Origin: Alnus glutinosa | Lineage: Eukaryota; Streptophyta; Magnoliopsida; Fagales; Betulaceae | Length of the DNA: 64,000 nucleotides | NCBI RefSeq assembly: GCF_958979055.1 | Contig: NC_084899.1 | Coordinates: forward strand, 2,120,501-2,184,500 | Reading direction: 5' to 3' | In this document: piece by piece, positions 36,201 to 47,370 of the stretch | Layout of the letters: each line of letters begins with the position of its first letter | Numbering within the stretch: position 1 is the stretch's first letter | The notes under the pieces: generated by a model | The model's database searches: none | What the model was told of the DNA's origin: nothing | What the model saw: the letters and a program-made list of their open reading frames with translations, nothing else | Program-made: the position numbers and the translations under genes

Positions 36201-36982
36201 AAGAAATAAAGTGAGTCAGGGGGTCAAATTTAACCCTCGGGTTTTCCAGGTTTTTCAGGAGCTAGCCATTCCAAGAGACATGGATAAAACACTAAGGAAA
36301 AACAAGAAGGTAATGGAGGGTAAGATTTAACCCTCAGGTTTTACAGGTTAGCAGGTTTTCAGAAGGAGACAAAGCTCGGGTTTCCTTATACATGGAATTC
36401 TCATTATTTAAGCAAGCTTCGGATAAGGGAATTGGGGGGTAACTGTTGGGGATAAGTTTCACTCAACCAGATCCAAGGAGAAGATAGACATTTAGCAACA
36501 ACTCTAGAGAAATCAGTCTTATTCCAATTCATCCCTGGTGGAATTGAGATAGGACTCATGGTCCAATCAAATAAGAAAAATGATCAGATCAAAAGTCTAA
36601 AAAAAGATATTAGATTAGAATTCTAATAAGGGGTCAGAGTCCAATTAGAACTTTGACGGTAGTTCTAGATCAACAAGGAGCAGGAGTCCTAATCCAGGTT
36701 TGACTCCACTTCTATGCCTATAAATAAGCTCATACCCCAGGTATAAACGAAAACTCAATTTTTTTATGCACGGAGTATTATTTTATCACATAAACTAATT
36801 TAGGCATTGGAGCGGGATCTCCGGAAGGGTCCCTAGTTTTTGTTGTTTTCCAGAATTATTGAAAAGCGTGAAGAACAACAGAAGAACGTTCAGATTCACA
36901 CCATACCAGAAACTGTACCAACAATTGTCAACCGTGGTCGATCGTTGTGATCATCTCCACCAAAAAAAAAAAAAAAAAAACT

Positions 36983-38545
36983 TGATGTGAAAGATGCCTA
37001 AAAGTCAATGCCACTGGACCAGACATAATAATAGCTTCGTTTTCTATGATAGAAAAAAGCTAACTCCTAAAGCTTTGGATGTCCCTTTCAAATAACCAAT
37101 CTAGCAAGAAAATAAGTTTTGAAAGTAACCTTTACCAGATCGATAAACACGGTAAGCTCATCCTCCACCCAACTCGGAGCCACCCACCATAGCGTATGTA
37201 GTCTATGGAGATATTTTGTGAGAAGACTTCGGGACATAAACAAAAATGTGAAGAGGAATCCTAAGAATTAAGATGTTGTGGTAGTTTTAGTTTCTTAGAG
37301 TACTTTTTGATGGTTGACTCATTCAAAGGTAGATTAGTTTTATCACAAAACACTTTGGACAACAAACACAAAGAATGCACTCTTCCCAAGTTACCACGTG
37401 GGCTTGGATACCTCCATAAAAGTCATGAGTTGCATACGGATTGAACGTTTTAGGCTCAATCCATATGCAACTCACCAAAATATGTGGGAAATTGACGCGG
37501 GGAAAAAGGCTCTGTTTTAGAACATAGAAACAGAGATGAACAGAGGGAAAAATGGACTTGGATGCGTGAGCCCAAGCGGTGGGTGACGTGGTCAAAACAG
37601 TGGCCTTGGAAACCCACTAAAATTGCAAGCCTCAGATGATGGTGGACACGGCAATGGATGTAACTGCGATGCATTATCTTGATGATGCCTTGGTTCTTCT
37701 TCCATTGGAATCGCCGTGACCTGATACCCATATCGGAATTATATATGGTCATGATAAACTTGTTTCTCTTTTTTTCTTTTCAGTTTGGTTGTTGAGAAAA
37801 CGTAGGAAAATGCAAAGAAAATCACAACTTTACAAAAACCCCATCAACTCAAAAAAAGAATCTTTATTATTTTTTATTTTTTGTATGCCACTGAATCTTG
37901 CAAGAAGACGATAGTTTTTTGCTTCGTGTTTTGATTGGTTGGAAAACGTACGTTAGTTTAAAATTAGACGTTAGAGTTAGACATTATATGGTATTTAAAT
38001 GACGACATCGTCCTTTTAAAATTTGTGCCACTAAATCTAGACCGTCTATTTTTTAACAGTATATCTGCTGTTATTTTATTTACAGTACTGAAGTTGGATT
38101 TGTTTTAATATTGTAAATTACATGTTCTAATCTATTCTTACTTTTAAGGGCGTCTTTAAAGCATGTAATTCTCATGACAGATGTCACATATTCTATTTTC
38201 AGGTAAAAGTTACATATTTTAAGAATAAATATTAATTTAATAAATTAGATTAAATGGATTCATTCCAACAAAATTTGGAGAAACTTTGTCCATAGTACTA
38301 AGTTACTAACCCCTAACTTTACAAACTTCAATCATCTCTAAATCATTTCAAAAGGTTCATCAAAATTTTATTCTCGTATATAAGAATATTTTCCTTTTAG
38401 TAAAGATGATTTTTTTTTTTTTTCCAGTGAATTTGGTTATAACAAAATAGGGAAAAAAAAAATTAAAAAAATCCAACTAATAATCTCTACTTCATCAGAT
38501 ATGGTCCTCAATCAATTATATTAATAAACTTATTATTATTAAACA
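36983..38545. repeat. Dispersed segmental repeat, copy B
   Basis: The ends match copy A. 36983-37140 is like 29047-29185, and 38090-38545 is like 31935-32355, sharing TTTTAATATTGTAAATTACATG. The middle (about 37140-38080) is unrelated to copies A or C and holds the hairpin at 37426-37474. This middle has replaced, or was inserted into, the repeat. Confidence 0.75.
37426..37474. ncRNA. Candidate hairpin RNA locus
   Basis: TGAGTTGCATACGGATTGA (37426-37444) is answered by TCAATCCATATGCAACTCA (37456-37474), pairing 18 of 19 positions around an 11-base loop. On the minus strand the odd pair becomes a G-U wobble. The stem is short for a plant miRNA precursor. No promoter is visible, so this is a structural observation and not a called RNA gene. 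Confidence 0.25.
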
Positions 38546-38899
38546 GTGGCCGTCGGGGGTGGCGTGTGGCCACCCTCACCCCCTTCTGGGGGTGGCCGCG
38601 GCCTCCCCAGAGGCTAGGGGTGGCCCAGCCGCCCCTTTGCCCTTCTTTTTTTTAAAAAAAAAGTTTATTTATTTATTTATTAATAAATTTAAAAAATTTT
38701 ATTCAGATGGACACGTGTTATCATTTTATTGGTTTGACATGGCATTTAACATAATCGATTAAATTTTTTAACGGAATTTGACTCTAGGAATCGATTTGTA
38801 ATTATTGCTTATCACAAGGACTTCCTATAAATTTTTTGAACCATAAGGAGTGAAAATAATTATGGCATACCACATGGACCAATGGTACAACTATCCATT
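38546..38899. other. GC-rich hairpin patch and AT spacer
   Basis: At 38557-38635 several GGGGGTGGCC and GGCCACCC pieces are arranged as nested inverted repeats (for example ACCCCCTTCTGGGGGT), unlike the AT-rich surroundings. The rest is AT-rich with no gene. Confidence 0.6.
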
Positions 38900-40217
38900 T
38901 TTATCATATGACAATGAATTTTATAATTGATTTTAAGGAGCTTTAATTGTTCTCTTGCACATTTTTTTGTCTATTTTATGTAAATTTACCATTAAATTTA
39001 TAGGACCTTAGTTTACAAAAAAAAAATATGAAAAGAAATGACATCAAACATATCTCCGTTTAAATGACATCAGACCAATCTAATAACGTCCTGGTACACT
39101 GTCTTTTGAAACACTATATGTCGAATCAAAAATGTACACGTATGAAGTTGAATCATGAAATATTATCACAATAAAAAAGAACAACCCCTCAGCAAATTGA
39201 GAGTTTTATGTGTAGATGTTTAGCACATAAATTCATTAAATTGATGGGTCAACAGTGATTATGTGTAATAAGACTTGCAGGTTGCCTAACCCCAAAGAAC
39301 GACTGAGTTTTTTAATAATCAACAATTGCGTTTAAAACAATGAAAAACTTTTTGTGAATCTTTTGTCGCCATCGTACGTGACAATCACTACGTCGTTTCG
39401 TATGGTTTGGGGGTAAGAAATTATCAGCTGATAATTGTTTAAATAATGTTCGGTGTTACGACCAATCGCTTTACAATAACAGTTTTAATATTGTAAATTA
39501 CATGTTTTAATTTATTCTTACTTTTAAGGGTGTCTTTAAAGTATGTAATTCTCAGGAGGATAGATATCACATATTCTATTTTCAGGTAAAAATTACATAT
39601 TTTAAGAATAAATATTAATTTAATAAATTAGATTAAAAAAATTTATTCCAACAAAATTTGGAGAAAATCTCCAAATTTGTCCATAGTATTAACCCCTAAC
39701 TGTACAAAATTCAATCATCTCTAAATCATTTCAAAAGTTTCGTCAAAATTTTATTCTCGTATTTAAGAATATTTTCCTATTAGTAATGATGGGTTTTTTT
39801 TTTTTTTTTAAGTGAATTTGGTTATAACAAAATAGGAAGAAAAAAAAATCAAACCAATTATTTCTACTTCATCAGATATCGTCCTCAATGGATTGTATTA
39901 ATAAACTTATTTTTTTTCAATTTGGGCAATGCTAATAAACTTTTCTTATACATTTCCCATCACCTCTCCTTGTCCTGTAATTTCTTGGAATTGTATGAGC
40001 TAATGAAAGGCTTGAATCTTGCTGCATATATATATATATAAACTTTGAAATAATAAAGTAGAATAATTAAAAGGGTGGTAGAACAATTCCTTGAAATGGT
40101 TGACACTACAAAAATGCATGCATTTTGACGCGTGTCTACAGTACCCGTTACTGTAGACACGCGTCCAATTTGACACGTGTCTTTGGAGACACGTGTCTAA
40201 TTGTACAGCCGTCACAA

Positions 40218-40770
40218 ATTGACATGTGTATTTAATACGCGTGTCCAATTGGACACGTGTATTAAATACACGTGTCAAACTATTTTTTTTCAAATATAAT
40301 TTTTTTTTAATTAAATAGAATTTCAACAATTAGACAAAAATACACGCGTCCAATTTGACACGTGTATTTAATACACGTGTCCAATTGGACACGTGTATTA
40401 AATACACGTGTCAAACTGTTATTTTTTTCCAAATATAATTTTTTTTTAATTAAATAGAATTTCAACAATTAGACACGCGTATTAAATACACGCGTCCAAT
40501 TTGACACGTGTATTTAATACACGTGTCCAATTGGACACGTGTATTAAATACACGTGTCAAACTGTTATTTTTTTTTCCAAATATAATTTTTTTTTTATTA
40601 AATATAATTTCAACAATTAGACACGCGTATTAAATACACGTGTCAAACTGTTATTTTTTTCAAATTTAATTTTTTTTATTAAATAGAATTTTAACAATTG
40701 GGAACGCGTATTTAAATACACGTCCCGAATTGGGCACGTGTACTCAGTACACGTGCCCAATTGTTTGGTT
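40218..40770. repeat. Tandem array of long perfect palindromes in the CACTA element
   Basis: Units of about 140 bp consist of an AT-rich spacer (AAATATAATTTTTTTTTAAT) and a palindromic block built from GACACGTGTATTTAATACAC and its mirror, joined by CCAATTGG. Two blocks (about 40355-40416 and 40500-40561) are perfect 62-bp palindromes centred on CCAATTGG. The first (about 40218) is imperfect. Related single ACACGTGT motifs occur at the other end (41663-41880). Each CACGTG is also a G-box core. Confidence 0.9.
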
Positions 40771-40799
40771 TCTCCCGGTTAAAAGTTTATTTTTCCCGC

Positions 40800-40802
40800 T
40801 TA

Positions 40803-40843
<41 letters not shown>

Positions 40844-40943
40844 TAAAATTCAAATAATATAATAATATAATAATAGATTAAATATATATATATATATGTA
40901 CATACAGATCGGAACCCATTTGGGTTCCGATCTGAATTCTCTC

Positions 40944-40979
<36 letters not shown>

Positions 40980-41299
40980 CGTCACAGTTTCGCCGGCCAA
41001 CGTCCGGCCACCGCGCATCAGCCCTTCCCGCCGGTGAGACGCCCTCTCTCCACCTCTCTCTGCTCGGTACAGTGTTCTCGGTCTCTCTCTCTCTACCTCT
41101 CTCTCTCTCCCTCTCTCTCTCTCTCTCTCCCTCTCCGTCACAGCCGCAGCGGCCAGCTTCCGGCCACCGCGCATCCGCCCTTCCCGCCGGTGAGCCGCCC
41201 TCTCTCCAGCTCTCTCTGCTCGGTCTCTCTCTCTATCGCTCTCTTCCTCTCTATCTCTTTCTCTCTCTCTTCCTCTCTATCTCTTTCTCTCTCTCTCTC

Positions 41300-41340
<41 letters not shown>

Positions 41341-41500
41341 CTCTCCCTATCTCTCTCTGCCTCTCTCTCAGTATCTCTATGTCTCTCTCTCTACTCTCTC
41401 TCCCTATATCTCTCTGCCTCCCTCTCTCTCTCTACTCTCTCTCCCTATCTCTCTCTGCCTCCCTCTCTCTCTGGATCTCTACGTCTCTCTCTCTCGAAAA
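40800..41500 (+). repeat. (TA)n, hairpin and CT-rich microsatellites inside the CACTA element
   Basis: (TA)n runs at 40812-40838 and 40883-40898 precede a hairpin, CAGATCGGAACCC / GGGTTCCGATCTG with a 4-base loop (about 40905-40934). CT dinucleotide tracts follow to 41490. Embedded in them are two copies of a GC-rich unit (about 40979-41070 and 41137-41230) sharing CGGCCACCGCGCATC and CCCTTCCCGCCGGTGAG. The Ser/Leu-rich open frames here are only the CT repeat read in frame. The unit resembles a captured gene leader. Confidence 0.75.
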
Positions 41501-42295
41501 TAATAAAATTTGGAAAAAAAAAAAACAAAAATTTATTAACCCAAATAAATTTAAATAAACAATAACAAAATTAAATTGAAAAAAAATTCCAAATTTGGAA
41601 TTTAAATAAACAATAACAAAATCAATTTGGATTTTTTTTTTTTTTAAAAAAAAAAACGTTTTGACACGTGTATTTAAATACACATGTCAAACCGTTTTGA
41701 CACGAATATTACAAATACACGTGTCAAACCGTTTGACACGTGTATTTCTGTACACGTGTCAAAATGTGCAATTAGAGTCTTGCACATCTGACACGCGTAA
41801 GACGCGTGTCAAAATACTCGTGGCAAACATTTTGACACGTGTACAGTGCCGTACACGTGTCAAAATGCACGTGGCAATTTGACAATATTTTTGTAGTGTG
41901 ACCACCCCCTAGAAGAGTGGCCAACTATCACTCTAATTGATGAGGGGTGGCCGATCACCCCTATGAGAGTGGGCAAAAATGAGCCGACAACCACAATTAC
42001 TTATTTAAAATGGTTGATCATCCTCTTAAAATGTAAAATAAACATATAACTGACCATCTTAAAGAATGATCTCGATCGTCATTTACATATTTATTTTTAC
42101 TTTTTACTTTTTCTATTTGTTTATTTTTTAATTTTTTAATTTTTAATTTTTTTTGGTCGAAGGTTTTTACTTTAGTGCATGAAATTTTCAAGGTACGCTG
42201 CATCATAAAGTTTAGCATTGAAAATTGAAATGCTAAACGTGAAGGCTACTTGCCTTCCACTTTCATTAAAGTCTGCCCCTTTAACGCCTTTTACA

Positions 42296-42971
42296 AGATA
42301 TTCTTAAAATTTATAACAAAAATATAAATTAAGAGATCAATATTTCTTAAAATTTATAAGATATTCTATCAAGTAGGTTTTTCAAATTTCAATAATTTGT
42401 TTCTAATTCAATGATCAATTTTTATTTTTTATTTATTTTTCCCATATCAATAGTTATCACTTTGAGTGTGGTTAGGAATATTTCAATTTTTATTATAAAT
42501 CTATTATAAATTGATGTGATAATTCACATGACATTTACCATATAAACTATTAAACTAACTTAATAGTCAATGTAACACTCCAAAAACTTATAAGACCAAG
42601 CAAGCGGGTGTGATCGATTATGGAATGGTTTGACTAGCTTTTCTAACTACTTATAAGAGTGGTTCAAACTTTAAGAGTAGTTCAGTCACCCCATAAATGA
42701 CGATGGCCATAGGGCCTAATGGCCTTGGATAGTAAGGGGTTTGGGTTATAGTTAAAAAAAGCCAACTTATTAATTTAACTAATTAGTAACTTACGTGTTA
42801 AGTAATACTTAAACTCCCATATCATAACAATGCTAATTCTAGCATGGGATGCATCACAGTTTATAGGTACTGGGTCATGTGTCTGATAACTAAACTAAGA
42901 ATGAAAGTACGCTGAGATAATGCTTCCGAAGATGCGGGCCTAAAGATTCGTTATACAGATGTCAATAATCG
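42296..42971. other. AT-rich DNA with a possible LTR remnant
   Basis: No gene is seen. TGTAACACTCCAAAAAC at about 42570 looks like the start of a plant Gypsy-type LTR, and the following 400 bp is less AT-rich. No second LTR is in the window, so this is only a suggestion. Confidence 0.35.
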
Positions 42972-43640
42972 AGGCCACTAGTTAAGGTGGTTTGGTGTTG
43001 GTACAGAGCCCAGAGGCTCCAAACACAGTAACAACAGAGAAAAATAAGGGGAAAGAACAAATAAACTCAGAAATAAACAAGAAATTACAAAAACAGTAAC
43101 ATAAGCAGCAGATGTTTGGTTGATGGAGAAGGAGTGGGAGCCTTCCGTGACGGTGCGTGAGGTCCACGCGCCGCCAAGGGTAGGCCTCTCAGCATCAAGA
43201 AACGCCGGTTTCGCCCGAAACCACCAATGGCCTAAGCGTTGGGAGGCTATGGGAGCGGACGTGGTCGCCACGCGCCAGCGAGAGCGAAGAACTCTCTGGC
43301 GCGTGTAGGCCACGCGCTGGTGTGTAGGCGGCGGTAGAAAGAACGGAGATCGTTGGTGGAAGCCAAGGATGCCGAAGAACCTATTGGTGAGGAGCATGTC
43401 TTGAAAAAAATTGAAAAAGGAGAGTAGATCTAGATCCAAAAATTTCAATCATAAAACCTTTCAAAAAATTACAGAGAACACGGTGAGGGATGTAGGGAAT
43501 CACCAGAAACAAACTCTGTGTGGAGACAATAAACCAGAAAACAAGTAAAGTATTAAAAGGATAGATGGGTAGATGGAGCTTTTGCCTTATCTCCAATGAC
43601 TTAAAAACTGTAAATATGTAGGATGGATGACGGAAGGTGA
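42972..43640 (-). mobile_element. Non-autonomous retroposon, copy R5 (partial)
   Basis: On the minus strand this shows the family order: a TTGGATCTAGATCTACTCTCC block (about 43420-43440), CAAGACATGCTCC, then CACCAGCGCGTGGCCTACAC (about 43300), CTGGCGCGTGGCGACCACG (about 43265) and GGCGGCGCGTGGACCTCACG (about 43155). The conserved 3' end and poly(A) are missing, so it is truncated. It lies against the start of the LINE at about 43700. Confidence 0.65.
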
Positions 43641-43699
43641 GAATCATGGGTGGTTGGGAGGTGTGGTGTGGTGTGGTGGATAGGTGAGGTATGGAACGG

Positions 43700-46535
43700 A
43701 GATGACTCTCTTCTCAGTCTGGGTAGGACAAAAGCTCCATGTCCTGATGGATTTACAACCCTGTTCTATGTAAAGTATTGGGAGCATATTAAATCCACTG
43801 TTTTAAGTGCAGTTGGGGATTTCTTTAGCTATAACCAGTTGCTTCGGGAGCAGAACCATACTTTCATTGCACTTATACCAAAGAAACTTGGAGCTTCATC
43901 GGTTCAACAATTCAGACCTATTAGTCTCTACAATATAATTTACGAGATCATCTCCAAGCTTCTGGCAAACAGGTTGAAGCCACTTCTTCCTAATTTTATT
44001 TCTCCGTTCCAAATAGCCTTTGTCCTTGGTCATCTTATATAGGATAATTCAATTTTTGACTCATGAGATGCTTCAAACCCTTAAACATAAGCGCGGAAGA
44101 GGAGGTCTCATGGCTATAAATATTGACATGGAGAAGGCCTTTGATAAAATGGAGTGGCCATTTCTCCTTGCTATCCTCAAATAGCTAGGATTCCATGACA
44201 AATGGATCAATTAGATTAGAATCTGTATATCCACAATTTCTTTCTCAATGTTGTTAAATGGTAGCTCTTTTGGCCATTTTCGGCCATCTCGGGGATTAAG
44301 ACAAGGTGACTCTCTCTCACCTTTCTTATTTATTATTGGAACTGAGGCTCTATCTCGTCTGCTTCATAATAGTTTACGTGGTTTCAAGATTTCTCGTTCC
44401 AATGCTTCTTTAAACCATTTACTGTTTGCGGATGATCTGATTATTTTTACTTCTTCTACTTCTTCTGAAGCCTCTCTTATAAAGACTTGTCTTGATAAAT
44501 ACAGCTCCTGGTCTGGTCAGTCTGTCAATTTTTCAAAATCAAGTATTATTTTCAGTAAGAATACAGATGCAGCTACTCGGATTAGCATTGGATCCTTTCT
44601 TCCCTTTGCATCAACACCTACTTCTGCAAAAAATTTGGGTCTCCCTATTTTGTTTGGCAGGTCGAAACATGATTCATTTGTTGATATTCTTAATAAGGTC
44701 AATGGGAAAATAGAAGGATGGAGATCTAAAACTCTTTCACAGGCAGGCAGGCAACTCAGTTCTGATCAAGGTTGTAGCTTCTACTATTCTGTCTTATGTT
44801 ATGAGCTCTTTCTTACTTTCGAATAAATTCTATCATAAGTTGGATATCGCTTTTAAAAATTTATGGTGGGGTTTTCTGAAGGATAAAGCTAAGAATTTAA
44901 CTCTTAAGTCTTGGGTTTCTCTCTGCTAGCCGAAGGATAAAGGTGGATTGGGGTTTCGTTTAATGAAAGATATCAACTTGTCTCTTATAGCTAAATTGGG
45001 TTGGAAGCTTCTAGTTGATCATGATAGCTTGTGGGTTTCTATTTTTAAAGCAAAATATATAAAGTATGGGAACCTTTTGACTTGTCCATTGAGAAGCGGC
45101 TCCTTTATTTGGAATGGTATTAAAGCTATTGTTCCATTACTAGCTTCTGGTGCTTGCTATCTGCCATCTATGTTAAGTCAGTTATTGGTTTGGACTTCTC
45201 CATGGATTCCTACAGTTTTAGGCTTTAAACCGGAGATCCGTATTCCTTCTCTCAGTTCATTATATCCGCTTTCCATCGCTAAGTTGTTTAATCCATCTAC
45301 CAGTTCTAGGAATTTGGAAATTTTAACATTTTTGTTCTAGCCGCACTCGGTGTCAGAAATTCAGAAGATTAGGTTGAGATCCACAAATGATTCTATTCTA
45401 TGGACTCCTGCATCTTCAGGCAAATTCTCCACTAAATCTATGCATCACGATATTACCACATCTCGAGGGGTTTCTATTTCTCCATTGAGTGCTTCTACGT
45501 GGAAAAGCCTTTGGAAGTTGAAGATGCATCATCGATTACGTTTATTCCTTTGGAAAATGATTTGGGATATTATACCAACGAAGATTCACATTTCTTCTTC
45601 GATCTATTCCTAATTCTACTATGGATACATCTTGTTCTCTTTGCTCATTTCGTACTGACTCCATTATTCATTTATTTTTCTCATGCCCTATAGCTCGAGT
45701 GGTTTGAAGGAACTCTTTTTGGCTTTTGGATATTCTTGCTATAAGAGTTTCTTCTATGGAATCTTGGTTGGACTCAATTCTGTACTCGGAGAAGATTGTA
45801 TTCCTTTATATGACTACCACCTATTTCAAATTTTTGCAACGGTGGCTTGTGATCAAATCTAGCCGGCAAGGAATAAAGCGCTTCATGACGATATAGTACC
45901 AAATGCTCTTGTTATATCCTCTACTATTAACTGTATTGTGAAGCATCATCATTCTGCTTGGACCAATAAGCTTGTGCCAAAGATTGCGGTATGGGAAAGG
46001 CTTTTCCCTCCCTTTTACAAAATTAATTATGATACAACGATTCGTCTGGAATTTTCTGCTCAAGCAACTATTTGTAGGAATTCTCTGGGAACCATTATTG
46101 GCTGTTCTACGATTATTAGCCCTCCCTGTTCTCCAATTTTTGGCGAAGCCACAACAACTCTTCTAGCTTGTCAGTTGGCTTTATCTTTGAAGCTTCAGCA
46201 TTTCATCTTAGAAGGTGACTCTCTTGTTGTCACGCTGTTTCTTTAGAATCATAATCTCACACAAGACTGGAGAATTTCTTCTATTATATCCCATATTTTC
46301 TCTGATACTTCAACAATAACTAGCTGGTCAGCTAGTCACGTTAACCGAAGTGCAAACTTCTGTGTCCATCATGTGGCAAACTGGGCTACAACTAGGTTTT
46401 CATTTAGCTGCATTCCCAATTCTTCTTATCACTTTGGATCCTTTCCTACTTGTTTTGGAAAAGAATCGCTTTCTTCATTTTTAGTGCCTTAGCTTGGTTA
46501 GTTCCCCTTTGTATTTAAAACAAAAAAAAAGGGGG
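43700..46535 (+). pseudogene. 5'-truncated L1-type LINE (reverse transcriptase, zf-RVT, RNase H)
   Basis: The remaining coding part begins inside reverse transcriptase (KAPCPDGFTT, 43730). It passes FRPISLYN and ISKLLANRLKPLLP, then AINIDMEKAFDKMEW (about 44110), GLRQGDSLSPFLFI (44296) and the catalytic LLFADD (about 44420). It then reaches the zinc-binding region (WKLKMHHRLRLFLWKM, DIIPTKIHI) and an RNase H domain (INYDTT, FGEATTTLLACQLAL, LEGDSLVV) ending near 46490. Several stops (for example 44039, 44182, 44214) and a frameshift near 44755 kill it. The endonuclease and ORF1 are absent, as expected of 5' truncation. It ends with an A-rich tail at about 46520. Confidence 0.92.
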
Positions 46536-47153
46536 GTAAGAAAATTATAGAAGAAACCACCATATTTAGCTTAAGTGTCGTAAAAGAAATTATAACAATA
46601 TATTATTATTATTATTATTATTTTGGTAGTTTTTTTAATTATCTAATTCTACTCTCTTTCTCCTGTAAAATTTGAAAATAAATCTAGACCGTTAAAAAAA
46701 CTTCGAAAAAAAAAGGTGCTATAATTATTATGTTTAAAGCAATTAAGCCAAATAAAAAATAATAATACCGTATACATTTTCCGATTTATTATTAACAGCT
46801 ATCACCTATGTGGTCGGAAACTAAAATAAGGGTAATTTTGTCAAATGGAAAAGTCAACTCCAGGATTGGTTTCCATGCACCTTCCTATACCGTAGTTATT
46901 CTTCTGTTTCCAATGGAATTCAATTCCGCGGTAGTCCCATCGATTCCGTTTCCTACCCACTTTCTTCTTATCAAAGAAAGATCTTTCTCTCGCTCTCTCT
47001 CGGTTTAAATTCAGTCATTAAATTTATCATTACAAAAAAATCAAAATCCCTTTTCGGTCCCTCTCGCGTCGGATTAGAACCCCATTTTTTTTTAGCCAAT
47101 TTTGCTTTGCAACTCGAAGGATCTGAATTTCGGTCTCACTTTGGATAATAACT
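46536..47153 (+). promoter_or_regulatory. Upstream region and leader of the IST1-like gene
   Basis: AT-rich DNA gives way at about 46890 to a pyrimidine-rich stretch (TCTTTCTCTCGCTCTCTCTC at about 46981) typical of plant leaders. The coding ATG follows at 47154. No clear TATA box is seen and the transcription start is not determined. Confidence 0.5.
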
Positions 47154-47334
47154 ATGCTACATAGGAGTTTCAAGCCCGCCAAATGGTAATTTCCACCCTT
47201 CTTTTTCTTTTTCTTTTTCTCTTTTGGCAGATTTTCAGTCTCTGTTTGGTTTCTGAGAAATCGTAGGAAATGAAAAGAAAGTTTGTAGTTAGTGAATCGG
47301 GTTGCCAATTAAACATTTAATGGATTCTTTGTTG

Positions 47335-47370
<36 letters not shown>

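Larger units (their letters stand above)
34925..36928 (+). mobile_element. Short LTR retrotransposon (deletion derivative) with 5-bp target duplication
   Basis: The element runs 34930-36923. The 5' LTR (34930-35388) and 3' LTR (36444-36923) are direct repeats starting TGTT and ending ACCAACA. The whole is flanked by ATTGT at 34925-34929 and 36924-36928. Each LTR has a TATA-like CTATAAATA (near 35195 and 36718). A purine-rich GGGAATTGGGGGGTAA lies just before the 3' LTR. No standard tRNA primer site follows the 5' LTR. Instead a gag remnant begins at once, so an internal deletion is likely. It lies in the upstream region of the germin-like gene. Confidence 0.93.
40101..41901. mobile_element. 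Non-autonomous CACTA (En/Spm-like) element
   Basis: The element (40104-41898, 1795 bp) begins CACTACAAAAATGC and ends ATATTTTTGTAGTG, the hallmark CACTA terminal repeat. It is flanked by a 3-bp duplication TGA (40101-40103, 41899-41901). Copy A of the host repeat shows the unfilled site (GGTTAACCACCCC). Both subterminal regions are packed with ACACGTGT-type palindromes, as expected of transposase-binding subterminal repeats. The centre holds (TA)n, long CT runs and two GC-rich CT-bounded units. No transposase gene is present. Confidence 0.93.
38900..42295. repeat. Dispersed segmental repeat, copy C
   Basis: This is collinear with copy A from TTTATAATTGATTTTAAGGA (about 38920) to TCTGCCCCTTTAACGCC (about 42290), once retroposons R2 and R3 are removed from A and the CACTA element from C. 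It gives the empty sites for R2 and R3. Copy A gives the empty site for the CACTA element at about 32558-32566. Confidence 0.85.

Noticed and set aside
40218..40770. Regularly spaced palindromic repeats resembling a CRISPR array
   Set aside because: The host is a plant, the spacers are the same AT-rich sequence each time, and the array lies inside a bounded CACTA element.
40896..41558. Long Ser/Leu-rich open frame (220 codons) on the plus strand
   Set aside because: It is the CT microsatellite of the CACTA element read in frame; the opposite strand gives the matching Arg/Glu frame. There is no protein motif.
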